A stretch of 64,000 bases of DNA from Clostridiales bacterium (GCA_009776955.1 WRMW01000001.1:186001-250000); one strand, 5' to 3'; counted from the stretch's first letter, positions 26,489 to 34,661 are shown. The notes: generated by a model not told the origin, from the letters alone. Numbers and translations are program-made.

Positions 26489-28048
26489 TTGGATTATTTA
26501 CCGCTTTTTATGGCAATGATTTACTTTTTGGCGATAACGATCATATTCGGCATGATCGCCAGAAAAAAGACTAGGAGCGCGAAGGACTTTCTGAAATCCG
26601 GTCAGGGATTTGGATGGATAATGATGGCGTTCGCTTTCTCGCTCCTTCCGCTCGGTGCAGGCAACACGCTCTCTCTTTGGGAGAGCGCGCCTGTGCTTGG
26701 CGCCTCGGTCTTGTGGTGGGCGATCGTCGCAGGCGGGCTTTTCATACCCGTGATGATGATGTTCCTCGGGCCGATCGTAAGGCAGTCCGGCTGCAACAAT
26801 ATGCCAGAGATTCTTGAGCATGTCATCGACGTGAAGTTCGGCAGGCTGAACGCAGGCATCAACATCGCGTGCTGGACGGGCATCGGCTCCGCCGAGACGC
26901 TTGCAACTGCGGCGGCGGTATACGGCCTTGGCGGTCACAGGCTAGAGGGCGTGCTGCCGGGCAGCGCGTTTGTATGGTGTACGCTGATCGCTCTGTGCCT
27001 GGTCGTGCTTTACGTCATATTTGGCGGCATATTGCAGATGGCCATGCTCAACATGGTCAATGCCGTGGTGATGATTGTATGCTCCTATGTCGCCGTGGGC
27101 ATGCTCGGTGTATGGCTTGCCGCCAATATCGGCGGCTGGTCTGGAGTGCAGGCGATATTCGACGAGATGGGGCAGTCCCATATGCTCACTGCCTTTGACT
27201 TCGGCAACAGCGCTTTGTGGCTGCAAGTCATAATACCTGTCGTGGTGCTGCATATGACGGCCTGCGGCATATCGCAGATGATGAATCAGCCGTTCTTTGC
27301 GGCGAGGTCCGATGAGGAGTGCAGAAAGGGCGTGTTCCTTGCACCGTTCTGGAACGTTATGAGCTCGGTGCCGTGGATCATACTAGCTTTGACCGCTTTC
27401 GGCATTTCGCAGTCCGCGAAGTTCCAGAACCTGCTGCCAAATCTCATCGACAACCCGGATGCGGCCAAGCTCGGACCGATAGAGCTTGCGCTTGAGGCCC
27501 TTCCAGCTCCGATAATAGGTCTGCTGATGATATCGCTGCTCTGCGCTACGCTCTCGACAGGCGGGCCGATGGCGATGGGCAACGCCAATATCTTGGTCAA
27601 CGAGATTTTCAAGAAGGGGTTCAACCCGGATATGAGCGAAGAAACGCGCTTCAAGCTGATACGCATATCCATCATCATCTGTGCAGCGTTCTTTGCGGTC
27701 CCCGCTCTCTTGAATGCGGTCATCTTCCCTGTGTTCCTGTGGTGCTTCTCTTTTGGCATACCCGTGTTTGTCATATATATCATGGGGCTGAAAGTGCGGC
27801 GCAACACGACGGCGGCATGGATAACGATAATAGCCGCATATGCCGTCAACTTTTGGTGGACGTTTGCACCCCCGCACATGATTCCCGGTGCGGATCTGCT
27901 TGGCGGGGCGTTTTCGCTCAATATGTATCCAGTGACGATCGTATCTATCGTCCTAGGGGTCATCCTTCCGTTTGTCATTCCGGGCGGCAAGCCCGCTTTC
28001 TTGAAGGGCAAAGGGTTTGAAGGCAGTGCAGATCGTCTTGCGGGATAG
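26489..28048 (+). CDS. sodium:solute symporter family transporter (SSF)
   Basis: 519 aa from a TTG start, with AAAGGAGGTGAT just upstream, a near-perfect anti-16S match. About 13 hydrophobic segments, LeuT fold. SSF features include RSAKDFLKSGQGFGWIMMAFAFSLLPLGAGNTLS in the first helices and ALEALPAPIIGLLMISLLCATLSTGGPMAMG around helices 8-9, where Na2-site residues lie. It couples Na+ to uptake of an organic solute. Being in the transhydroxylase operon it may import the aromatic substrate or export a product; the substrate cannot be read from sequence. Three tiny membrane proteins follow. Confidence 0.88.
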   Translation: MDYLPLFMAMIYFLAITIIFGMIARKKTRSAKDFLKSGQGFGWIMMAFAFSLLPLGAGNTLSLWESAPVLGASVLWWAIVAGGLFIPVMMMFLGPIVRQSGCNNMPEILEHVIDVKFGRLNAGINIACWTGIGSAETLATAAAVYGLGGHRLEGVLPGSAFVWCTLIALCLVVLYVIFGGILQMAMLNMVNAVVMIVCSYVAVGMLGVWLAANIGGWSGVQAIFDEMGQSHMLTAFDFGNSALWLQVIIPVVVLHMTACGISQMMNQPFFAARSDEECRKGVFLAPFWNVMSSVPWIILALTAFGISQSAKFQNLLPNLIDNPDAAKLGPIELALEALPAPIIGLLMISLLCATLSTGGPMAMGNANILVNEIFKKGFNPDMSEETRFKLIRISIIICAAFFAVPALLNAVIFPVFLWCFSFGIPVFVIYIMGLKVRRNTTAAWITIIAAYAVNFWWTFAPPHMIPGADLLGGAFSLNMYPVTIVSIVLGVILPFVIPGGKPAFLKGKGFEGSADRLAG

Positions 28049-28060
28049 GAGGTGTAGAAA

Positions 28061-28168
28061 ATGTGGGCAGTTCAATTGATTGTTTTTCAGCTTGTTATCG
28101 GATATGTTGTCACATTTGGGGTCTATGTCGCATGGCGGATAATGAACCCTGGCAAGAAGCCTTGGTAG
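28061..28168 (+). CDS. 35-aa membrane microprotein next to the symporter
   Basis: Start ATG 28061, AGGAGGTG just upstream, stop 28166-28168. One transmembrane helix (VFQLVIGYVVTFGVYVAW) then a basic tail ending GKKPW. It resembles the symporter small accessory proteins found after SSF genes (recalled), which probably stabilise or tune the carrier. It is 12 bp after the symporter stop. Confidence 0.75.
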   Translation: MWAVQLIVFQLVIGYVVTFGVYVAWRIMNPGKKPW

Positions 28169-28189
28169 ACGGCGGAAAGGGATAGATAC

Positions 28190-28315
28190 ATGGATGCAAA
28201 TGCAGCAGTGGCTCTTTATCTGACAATCCTTATGGTTGTCATGTGCGGCCTTGCCCTTTACGGGGGCTATAGAGCCGACAAAAGAAAGCGCGGCGCGACC
28301 GAGGGCGGCGAGTAA
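28190..28315 (+). CDS. 41-aa membrane microprotein
   Basis: Start ATG 28190, stop 28313-28315; GGAAAGGGA precedes it. One helix (AAVALYLTILMVVMCGLALYGG) and a charged tail DKRKRGATEGGE. It is second of three consecutive single-span proteins after the symporter. No family recognised. Confidence 0.7.
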   Translation: MDANAAVALYLTILMVVMCGLALYGGYRADKRKRGATEGGE

Positions 28316-28320
28316 TTGAC

Positions 28321-28533
28321 ATGGTTGATATGCTAAGGAGCGAAATAGGCCCCATCCAGGCGATGTTCGGCGAAAGCGCTTCGGCAGACCCGAACATAGT
28401 CTTGCCTGTCGCGTTTGCGGTTTTCTTCATAATGGTTTTTGTCGCCATGCGAATAACGTTGAAAGACAAGGGCAAAAGCGAAATGACGAAAGAGGAGCTC
28501 GAACGTGACCGTGCATTTGCCGACAGGCAATAA
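28321..28533 (+). CDS. 70-aa single-span membrane protein
   Basis: ATG 28321, 5 bp after the previous stop, with GAGGGCGG upstream. An amphipathic N-terminal part (MVDMLRSEIGPIQAMFGES) precedes one helix (IVLPVAFAVFFIMVFVAM) and a charged, helical C-terminus ending EELERDRAFADRQ. Probably the last gene of the operon, since a strong hairpin terminator follows. Function unknown; position suggests a partner of the symporter. Confidence 0.7.
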   Translation: MVDMLRSEIGPIQAMFGESASADPNIVLPVAFAVFFIMVFVAMRITLKDKGKSEMTKEELERDRAFADRQ

Positions 28534-28600
28534 GCGCTAAGCACGATATGGGCGCTATATAAGCAAGGCAAAGAGGAAGCTCAGTTTGCCTCCTCCTAAA

Positions 28601-28626
28601 GGGCGGGAGCTGCCCAGCTCCCGCCC
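28601..28626. terminator. bidirectional terminator between convergent genes
   Basis: GGGCGGGAGCT, loop GCCC, AGCTCCCGCCC: an 11-bp perfect GC-rich stem. TTCCTCTATTTT follows on the plus strand. It separates the transhydroxylase operon from the minus-strand creatininase-family gene. Confidence 0.8.
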
Positions 28627-28654
28627 TTCCTCTATTTTCGTATAATAAAGTTTT

Positions 28655-29440
28655 CTATTTTTGGAGAATAAATGCTTCTGCGGTCTCGGCGAATTTCGCG
28701 AGTATTTTTTCGCCGACCTCCTTTGAGGCGTGTTTGCGTGGGTCAAGCCCGATGACGCCTATGTTCGGGACTGCCATATTTGCGTCGAGCTCGCTTATGT
28801 CCACAAGCTCAGGGCAGAGGGCGAGCATAAGGGAGGTCTCGAACGAGGCTGCGTGGTCACCGACAAGGTCTTTGCCTACATTCTCGAACGCAAATTCCGA
28901 CAAAACCAAGGTCCTGCACTTCCCGCCCTCGCCATTGTAGCGTTCGATGGCCCTTTTGCTTGCATCTATCTGATGGAAGTGCCCTGGTATAAGCACTATG
29001 GACTTGAAGCCCATGGCTTCGGTCTGGAACATGGCCCGCACCAGAAGTTTTTCCCAGAACTCCCATCCGCCGTAGGAGCCACTATGTTCGCCGTCCTTTA
29101 CAAGCCTTTCCTTTTCGACACCATAATGCTCGCATATAGGAACGGTGTGGTCGAAGTCGTTCTCGGGCTCAGCGAAAGGGATGGGGAAGGAGCCGTCGAA
29201 GTCCAGTTCGGCGATATCGCTTCTATGGTCTCCCCAGTACATGGGCGGCATCACGACCCCGCCAAATTTCTCGGCTAGATGGCAGGCTATGCCGTGCGAC
29301 TTTATGGCGTCCAGACCTAGCGGGTTTTGCAGGCCGTGCCACTCAAGTATCCCAAGCCCGATATAGGCGACGGGCATGGCGTCGCGTCTTTCTGTCATGG
29401 CGCGGGGCCTCAAAAGATGGTATTCGACGCAAGATTTCAT
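28655..29440 (-). CDS. creatininase family hydrolase
   Basis: 261 aa. Metal-site motifs of the family appear in modified form: GILEWHGLQNPLGLDA (for the usual GSxExHGPHLPLGTD), PPMYWGDHRSDI, VLIPGHFHQID, and GDHAASFETSLML (for AGHAGExETS). The family includes creatinine amidohydrolase, the FAPy deformylase ArfB and the mycofactocin peptidase MftE, so only metal-dependent C-N or C-C hydrolysis can be inferred. GGAGGTGA lies 7 nt before the start. Convergent with the transhydroxylase operon; a catabolic link is possible but unproven. Confidence 0.82.
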   Translation of the reverse strand: MKSCVEYHLLRPRAMTERRDAMPVAYIGLGILEWHGLQNPLGLDAIKSHGIACHLAEKFGGVVMPPMYWGDHRSDIAELDFDGSFPIPFAEPENDFDHTVPICEHYGVEKERLVKDGEHSGSYGGWEFWEKLLVRAMFQTEAMGFKSIVLIPGHFHQIDASKRAIERYNGEGGKCRTLVLSEFAFENVGKDLVGDHAASFETSLMLALCPELVDISELDANMAVPNIGVIGLDPRKHASKEVGEKILAKFAETAEAFILQK

Positions 29441-29466
29441 AAGCTTTCACCTCCGTTTTCCCTTGT

Positions 29467-29495
29467 ATGATACCGTGGTTTAGGGGCGTGTTCAA
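29467..29495 (-). promoter_or_regulatory. promoter of the creatininase-family gene (minus strand)
   Basis: On the minus strand: TTGAAC (29495-29490), 17 bp, TATCAT (29472-29467). Confidence 0.6.
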
Positions 29496-29563
29496 TGGAG
29501 GCTGTGTGAGGAAAAATTTCACGGATTTTTCCGGAAATAATATGCGATTTTTGCTTGGAAATG

Positions 29564-29572
29564 TGGTATGAT
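29564..29572 (+). promoter_or_regulatory. extended -10 promoter of the RidA-like gene
   Basis: TGG-TATGAT at 29564-29572, an extended -10; no -35 at the right distance. About 45 nt upstream of the start codon. Confidence 0.45.
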
Positions 29573-29619
29573 ATACGGCAACAATAAGATGTAGGGTTTT
29601 TACAGAAAGGAAGTGGAAA

Positions 29620-30057
29620 ATGTCTATGAAAAAGTATCCGTGCTATATCCGCGGCATTGAGCAGGTCCCGGCAAATGTGGCACCCGGCACCCCGATTTAT
29701 GCGGGCTGCGTAAGGGTTGGAAACCTGCTGTTTGTTTCCGGGATGACGGCACAGTCGTTCGAGACCGGCGCGTGCCTGACCTACACCGCGAAAGACCAGC
29801 TCGTAGTATGCTACGACAAGCTGAAGCAGGTATTGGAGGAAGCAGGGTCTAGCCTTGAGAACCTTGTCCGGACCTTGGTGATATTCAAGGATATGAAGGA
29901 CTATCCCGTGGTGCGGGCGACAGAGATCGAATACTGGAAAAAGAATGCGCCTGGGCTGATGACCGCTCCGCCGGCAAGCACGGTGTTCGCGGCTGCTGAG
30001 CTGGCGCGGCCTGAGTTTCTGGTTGAGATCGAGGCGATCGCGATAGTCGAGGACTAG
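29620..30057 (+). CDS. RidA/YjgF/UK114 family protein lacking the conserved arginine
   Basis: 145 aa. The family core is present: VGNLLFVSGMTA near residue 33, a central helix pair, and PEFLVEIEAIAIVED at the end. In RidA proper, an Arg in the RSxV segment binds the carboxylate of 2-iminopropanoate; here the segment reads PPASTVFAA with Ala119. Imine deaminase activity on amino-acid-derived enamines is therefore doubtful. Paralogues in catabolic operons often act on other reactive intermediates. AGGAAG precedes the ATG. Transcribed alone, between two minus-strand genes. Confidence 0.85.
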   Translation: MSMKKYPCYIRGIEQVPANVAPGTPIYAGCVRVGNLLFVSGMTAQSFETGACLTYTAKDQLVVCYDKLKQVLEEAGSSLENLVRTLVIFKDMKDYPVVRATEIEYWKKNAPGLMTAPPASTVFAAAELARPEFLVEIEAIAIVED

Positions 30058-30068
30058 GGATTTTTGAT

Positions 30069-30944
30069 TTAGCTGACCATGCCGAGGGCCTTCAATGCGG
30101 CGGCGACGCCGGAGTTGTCGCAGTCCTCGGTGATAAGGTCGGCGGCGGCCAGGGCTGCAGGTACGGCGTTCTCTACAGCGATGCCTATGCCTGCGTACTC
30201 AATCATCTTTACGTCGTTGTGGTTGTCGCCGATGCAAAGCGTCTCCGAGGGCAACAGCCCTTCGCGCTTCGCGATAAAGTCCACAGCGGCGCCTTTGCTG
30301 ACGCCCAGGCCGCCTATCTCGTAGTTGAACGGGAACGACGAGGTCAGCTCGTACAAATCCGTGCGTTCTGAAAGGAAAGCGCGCACCCGCTCCTGCACGT
30401 CATCGCGACCGAACACGAAGTTTATGTTTTCGAGCCGGTCTATGTTTGCGTAGACGGCGGCCTCGAAATCTTTCAATGGCTTTCGCGAGCTGAAGAAATA
30501 GTCGCTGAACCAACGGGGGACGCCATAGTCGCGGGCGGCCTCAAAGCGGCTTTCCTCGACGTGCGGGGCGCCGTCCCAAAAGACTTCGCACATCACTTCA
30601 TCGTCCGAGAAGAAGGGGGCGATATACTCTATCGCTTTTACCATAATATATTTTTCGTAAACCAATTCCTCTGGCTCTGTTGCGAATATCTTCGACCCGT
30701 TGGCGGTGATAAGGTATCGCACGCCGTACAAAGAGCTTATGGTGTCCGGTATGGACGAGCGTGAGCGGCCAGTGGCGATCGCCAATACGACGCCCCTGTC
30801 CGCGAGCGTTCTCAGGGCACGGCTGTTGGCGTCCGTAAGCTCGCGTTTCGATGTGAGCAGGGTGCCGTCCAGGTCCATGGCGACCAATTTGGCGTGCCGT
30901 GCCCGCTCTTGCAGTGTTTCAAGATTTGTCTCGATCATTTTCAT
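30069..30944 (-). CDS. HAD-superfamily phosphatase, Cof subfamily
   Basis: 291 aa. HAD motif I VAMDLDGTLLTSKRE, motif II AIATGRS, motif III in the GVSKGAAVDFI lysine, and motif IV IGDNHNDVKMIEYAG. A C2B-type cap lies between residues about 95 and 205. These enzymes dephosphorylate sugar phosphates, FMN or thiamine intermediates; specificity is not readable. The true start may be the third codon. Its promoter overlaps that of murB. Confidence 0.88.
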   Translation of the reverse strand: MKMIETNLETLQERARHAKLVAMDLDGTLLTSKRELTDANSRALRTLADRGVVLAIATGRSRSSIPDTISSLYGVRYLITANGSKIFATEPEELVYEKYIMVKAIEYIAPFFSDDEVMCEVFWDGAPHVEESRFEAARDYGVPRWFSDYFFSSRKPLKDFEAAVYANIDRLENINFVFGRDDVQERVRAFLSERTDLYELTSSFPFNYEIGGLGVSKGAAVDFIAKREGLLPSETLCIGDNHNDVKMIEYAGIGIAVENAVPAALAAADLITEDCDNSGVAAALKALGMVS

Positions 30945-30956
30945 TCACCCGACAGC

Positions 30957-31009
30957 AGTATAGCACAAGTTGCCGCACTTTGTGTCAAGCTGTGTTTATG
31001 GTGTATAAT
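30957..31009. promoter_or_regulatory. overlapping divergent promoters of the HAD gene and murB
   Basis: Minus strand: TTGACA (30988-30983), 20 bp, TATACT (30962-30957) for the HAD gene. Plus strand: TTGTGT (30980-30985), 18 bp, TATAAT (31004-31009) for murB. The two -35 boxes overlap, so polymerases would exclude each other. Confidence 0.6.
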
Positions 31010-31016
31010 GTATGGC

Positions 31017-31946
31017 ATGGAACGGCATGATGTGATGTTGAGCGCTCATACGTCGATGCGGGTCGGAGGGCCGGCAGGGGCGTTTTTCGAGCCTGAAAGC
31101 GAGGATGGGCTGATTGGGCTGGTGCGGGGGTTTGAGGCTTCCGGCCAACCTTATTTTTTGCTGGGGAACGGGACGAACGTGGTGGTGCGCGACGGGGGGT
31201 ATCGGGGGGCAGTGGTGTCGACGGTGAAGGCGTTGGGGCGCTCGGCACAGAGTCCCTTCAAAGCGCATGGGTCCAAAGGGGTTCAGATTCCTAATGTTAT
31301 CATGAAGGGGGGGGTATCCTCGGTGGTCTGCGGGGCGGGGGAGAGCCTGGCACGGGTGTGCCGAGCGGCGGCGGAGCGAGGGCTTTCGGGAATGGAGGCG
31401 CTGTCGGGGATACCTGGCACGGTGGGTGGCGCGATATATATGAATGCAGGGGCATATGGGAGTGAGATCGCGGATTTGGTGGTGGCGGTGCGTGCATATG
31501 ATAGAATAACAGAAAACTGTATTATGTTAAGTCTGAATGAATGCGGGTTCGGTTACAGGGTGAGCGTGTTCAAGGCGCGGGACATGGTGATTTTGTCGGC
31601 GGAGCTTGCGCTTAGGCCGGGAAACCGCGAGGAAATAGAGGCGAAGATGGCAGATTACACTCGGCGGCGCAACGAAAAGCAGCCAGTGGAGCTGCCGTCG
31701 GCGGGCAGTTTCTTCAAGCGGCCGGAGGGGGATTTCGCAGGGCGGCTTATAGAGGCGGCGGGTCTGAAAGGCTTGCGCGTCGGCGGGGCACAGGTCTCGG
31801 AGAAGCATGCGGGGTTTATCGTGAACGCTGGCGGGGCGACGGCAAGCGACGTGCTTGCGCTTGCGGATATGGTCAAGGCGCGGGTGTTTGAGGCATCGGG
31901 GGTGCGTTTGGAGGAGGAGCCTGTGGTGATAGGGGTGGACGTATGA
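31017..31946 (+). CDS. murB: UDP-N-acetylenolpyruvoylglucosamine reductase
   Basis: 309 aa from ATG 31017. FAD-binding LLGNGTNVVVRDGGYRG, GMEALSGIPGTVGGAIYMNAGAYGSEI, the GFGYRVSVF segment, and LPSAGSFFKRPEGDFAG with the catalytic Ser. It makes UDP-MurNAc. An upstream in-frame ATG (31008) lies inside the -10 box, so it cannot be the start. ATG 31017 is 7 nt after TATAAT with no ribosome binding site, which suggests a leaderless message; ATG 31035 is an alternative. Confidence 0.93.
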   Translation: MERHDVMLSAHTSMRVGGPAGAFFEPESEDGLIGLVRGFEASGQPYFLLGNGTNVVVRDGGYRGAVVSTVKALGRSAQSPFKAHGSKGVQIPNVIMKGGVSSVVCGAGESLARVCRAAAERGLSGMEALSGIPGTVGGAIYMNAGAYGSEIADLVVAVRAYDRITENCIMLSLNECGFGYRVSVFKARDMVILSAELALRPGNREEIEAKMADYTRRRNEKQPVELPSAGSFFKRPEGDFAGRLIEAAGLKGLRVGGAQVSEKHAGFIVNAGGATASDVLALADMVKARVFEASGVRLEEEPVVIGVDV

Positions 31947-32713
31947 TGGGTGTGGAGCTGAAAATCAACGGCGCGAGGTATGCGGTCGTGAGCGATCTGC
32001 ACACGCATACCAGATTCTCGCATGGGGTCGGGACCATCGAGGCAAATGTGAGGGCTGCGATAGCTCTGGGGCTGAAACAGGTGGGAATCGCGGACCATGG
32101 GCCAGGGCATATTGGCTTCGGCGTCCCGCGCAAAAGGCTTGCGGAAATGAAAGCGGAAATAATAAGGCTGAGGCGGGAGCACCCCGAGATAGAGATACTT
32201 TTCGGCGTCGAGGCGAACATCCTCGTGCCTGACGGACGGCTCGACGTAAAGCCGAACGAATACGATTATTTTGACTATATATGCGCGGGGTGGCACTTCG
32301 GCGCGGTCGGCGGCATGACGCCTGCGGGGATAGGCAGCACGCTCGGCAATATGGCAAGAAAGACGGCTAAAAAGGCGAAATCGCAACAAATACGCCGCAA
32401 TACCGACATGATTGTGGGCGCAATTCTCGGTGGGGGCATGAAATTCCTGACGCACCCCGGCGTCAACGCGCCGGTGGATATGATGGAGGTTGCCGAAGCG
32501 GCGGCGAAAACCGGCACTCTGCTTGAAATCAACACAAGCTATATGTCGATTACCGCGGAAATTATTAAAAAAATCATGGATACGGGTGTGCATTTCGTAA
32601 TAAACAGCGACGCGCATACGCCAAAGCGGGTGGGCGACTTTGCCGAGGCCGCCTGGCTTATCGAGGAGTCGGGGCTGGATCCGGCGCGCGTGGTAAATCT
32701 GGCAAGGATATAG
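31943..32713 (+). CDS. PHP-domain phosphoesterase
   Basis: 256 aa, start in the ATGATG overlap with the murB stop. PHP metal motifs: SDLHTHTRFSHG, GIADHGPGH, FGVEANIL, AGWHFG, FLTHPGV and INSDAHTPKRVGD. Close to histidinol phosphatase-like and YcdX-like PHP proteins. Clostridial genomes often place such a gene between murB and rapZ. The substrate is unknown; phosphate monoester hydrolysis is inferred. Confidence 0.87.
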   Translation: MMGVELKINGARYAVVSDLHTHTRFSHGVGTIEANVRAAIALGLKQVGIADHGPGHIGFGVPRKRLAEMKAEIIRLRREHPEIEILFGVEANILVPDGRLDVKPNEYDYFDYICAGWHFGAVGGMTPAGIGSTLGNMARKTAKKAKSQQIRRNTDMIVGAILGGGMKFLTHPGVNAPVDMMEVAEAAAKTGTLLEINTSYMSITAEIIKKIMDTGVHFVINSDAHTPKRVGDFAEAAWLIEESGLDPARVVNLARI

Positions 32714-32727
32714 GAAGGATGGCCGCT

Positions 32728-33582
32728 ATGCAGATCGTCATTATTTCGGGGCTGTCGGGCGCAGGCAAGAGCCTGGCCGTCGATGCGTTTGAGGACATGG
32801 GCTATTATTGCATCGACAACCTTCCGCCGCCGCTTATCAAGGATTTCATCACGCTTATCAAGGGCGACAAGAACAAGCTCGACAAGGTGGCGTTCGTAAT
32901 CGACATACGGGGGGGCGATTTCCTCGACGATTTCGTGCTTTACGAAAAGGCGCTCGGCGACCGCAATATCGACCACAAGCTTATTTTCCTTGAGGCTTCG
33001 AAGATCGCGCTTCTCAAGCGTTATGCGGAGACGAGGCGGCAGCACCCGCTTGCGGCAGGCCGGACGAACGCTGAGGCGATAGACGACGAGATAGAGCGGC
33101 TTGCGCCCATCAAGGAGATGAGCGACATCGTCATAGACACTAGCGACCTGAAAAACACCGAGCTTGCACACGTTCTGCGAGATTTCATCCAGGACAGCGG
33201 GCAGGCGAAGCCGTTTCGCTTCATTGTGCAGTCTTTCGGGCACAAATACGGGATGCCGGCCGAGGCGGACTTTGTCTTCGATGTGCGGTTCATCCCGAAC
33301 CCTTTCTATGTGGAGGGGATGCGCGAGCTGAATGGCAAGGACGAGGCGGTGCGGGAGTTTGTGTTTGGGGACGAGGGGTCCGAGGCGCGGTTTTTCGCGG
33401 ACGAGGTGTTGATGATGCTTGGGCGGCTGAAGCCGTCGTTTGAGCGCGAGGGCAAGCCGAGCGTGAACGTGGCGTTCGGATGCACGGGCGGGCAGCACAG
33501 ATCCGTGGCGATGGCAGTATATGTGGCGGACAGGCTACGTGAGGCGGGGGAGAACGTGGTGCTTAGGCATCGGGAGGTGTAG
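32728..33582 (+). CDS. rapZ: RNase adapter RapZ / nucleotide-binding protein
   Basis: 284 aa from ATG 32728 (GGAAGG 9 nt upstream; ATG 32719 is too close to it). Walker A GLSGAGKS at the N-terminus, the DNLPPPLIKDF segment, and the C-terminal domain with GCTGGQHRSVAMA. RapZ proteins bind glucosamine-6-phosphate or nucleotides and connect cell-wall precursor supply with RNA control. In Firmicutes it sits with yvcK and whiA; yvcK is missing here. Confidence 0.93.
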   Translation: MQIVIISGLSGAGKSLAVDAFEDMGYYCIDNLPPPLIKDFITLIKGDKNKLDKVAFVIDIRGGDFLDDFVLYEKALGDRNIDHKLIFLEASKIALLKRYAETRRQHPLAAGRTNAEAIDDEIERLAPIKEMSDIVIDTSDLKNTELAHVLRDFIQDSGQAKPFRFIVQSFGHKYGMPAEADFVFDVRFIPNPFYVEGMRELNGKDEAVREFVFGDEGSEARFFADEVLMMLGRLKPSFEREGKPSVNVAFGCTGGQHRSVAMAVYVADRLREAGENVVLRHREV

Positions 33583-33588
33583 GGGGGT

Positions 33589-33616
33589 GCATAATGCATA
33601 ATGACTAATGCATAAT
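33589..33616 (+). repeat. four tandem heptamers between rapZ and whiA
   Basis: GCATAAT, GCATAAT, GACTAAT, GCATAAT at 7-bp steps, followed by GTGGAGG. A short tandemly repeated repetitive (STRR-like) element; AT-rich against its GC-rich surroundings. Confidence 0.8.
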
Positions 33617-33664
33617 GTGGAGGGTTTGGAATTGAGAAAGACCGGTTGATTTTGGTGTAGGTGA

Positions 33665-34600
33665 ATGTCGTTTTCGTCTGAGGTGAAGAAGGAGATAGCG
33701 CATGGGCGCCTGGCGAAGGTTTGCTGCGAGCTTGCGGAGGCGGCGGGGTTTTTCCGCGTGGCAGGGTCGCTGAAGCCTGCGGGCGGCGGCGAGATAGGGC
33801 TTGTGATGGGGACGGGCAGCCCTGTGGTGGCGCGGCATTTCAAGCAGCTTTTCGAGGGGCTGATCGGCGAGCAGATGTTCATTTCTGTGGCACATAGGGC
33901 CGGGTGCGTGCCGCCGCGGTGGCTTGAGCTTAACCTGCCGCCGTCGCAGGCTGGCGCAGAGCTGTTGGCGCGGGCGGGCGTCATAAGCCGCAAAGAAGGG
34001 CTGCTTACGGCGGAAAAGGCCATACCGGCCTCGATGACCGCCACGAAATGCTGCCGCAAGAGCCTGCTGAAGGGGCTGTTTCTCGGAAGCGGCTCAGTGG
34101 CAGACCCCGCCAAGCGCTACCATTTCGAGATAATCACGGCGGACAGAGCGTTTGCGGGAGAGGTGCGCCGCCTTATGAACAGCTTTACGGACATACACGC
34201 AGGGGTGACGGAGCGTAGCGGCAAATATGTGGTCTATCTCAAGGCGGCCGAGCAGGTAAAGGATATGCTCGGCATCATGGATGCCAATGTACATCTGCTT
34301 GCCTATGAGGACGCGCGGGCGCGCCACGAGCTTCGCGGCCGTGTCAATAGGTTCAGCAATTGCGACAATGCAAATCTCGACCGGCAGGCTACGGCGGGAG
34401 CGGAGCAGATGATGGCGATAGCGGCAATAGAGGCAGCCCCGGGAGGGCTTGCGGCATTGCCGGAGGGCTTGCGCGAGGCGGCTGCGGCTCGCAAGGCAAA
34501 CCCGGAAGCGAGCATTGCGGAGATAGGGGCGATGCTCGACCCGCCAGTGTCAAAGTCGGCGGCGGCGGCACGGCTCAGGCGGCTGGTGGATTGGAAGTGA
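33665..34600 (+). CDS. whiA: DNA-binding protein WhiA
   Basis: 311 aa. The N-terminal LAGLIDADG-like part (SSEVKKEIAHGRLAKVCCELAE; FLGSGSVADPAKRYHFEI) and the C-terminal helix-turn-helix (NRFSNCDNANLDRQATAGAEQM; then PEASIAEIGAMLDPPVSKSAAAARLRRL) are complete. It controls division and sporulation-related genes in Gram-positives. The start ATG has a poor ribosome binding site. Confidence 0.94.
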   Translation: MSFSSEVKKEIAHGRLAKVCCELAEAAGFFRVAGSLKPAGGGEIGLVMGTGSPVVARHFKQLFEGLIGEQMFISVAHRAGCVPPRWLELNLPPSQAGAELLARAGVISRKEGLLTAEKAIPASMTATKCCRKSLLKGLFLGSGSVADPAKRYHFEIITADRAFAGEVRRLMNSFTDIHAGVTERSGKYVVYLKAAEQVKDMLGIMDANVHLLAYEDARARHELRGRVNRFSNCDNANLDRQATAGAEQMMAIAAIEAAPGGLAALPEGLREAAAARKANPEASIAEIGAMLDPPVSKSAAAARLRRLVDWK

Positions 34601-34661
34601 TGGGGCGCAACGGGAGCTGTACGGCGAAGAGGGGGTTGCAGAAATTTTAACAAAGATGTAA

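Noticed and set aside
30894..31016. Longer MurB N-terminus
   Set aside because: It would run through the -10 and -35 boxes and opposes the HAD gene start; the conserved protein begins at about 31017.
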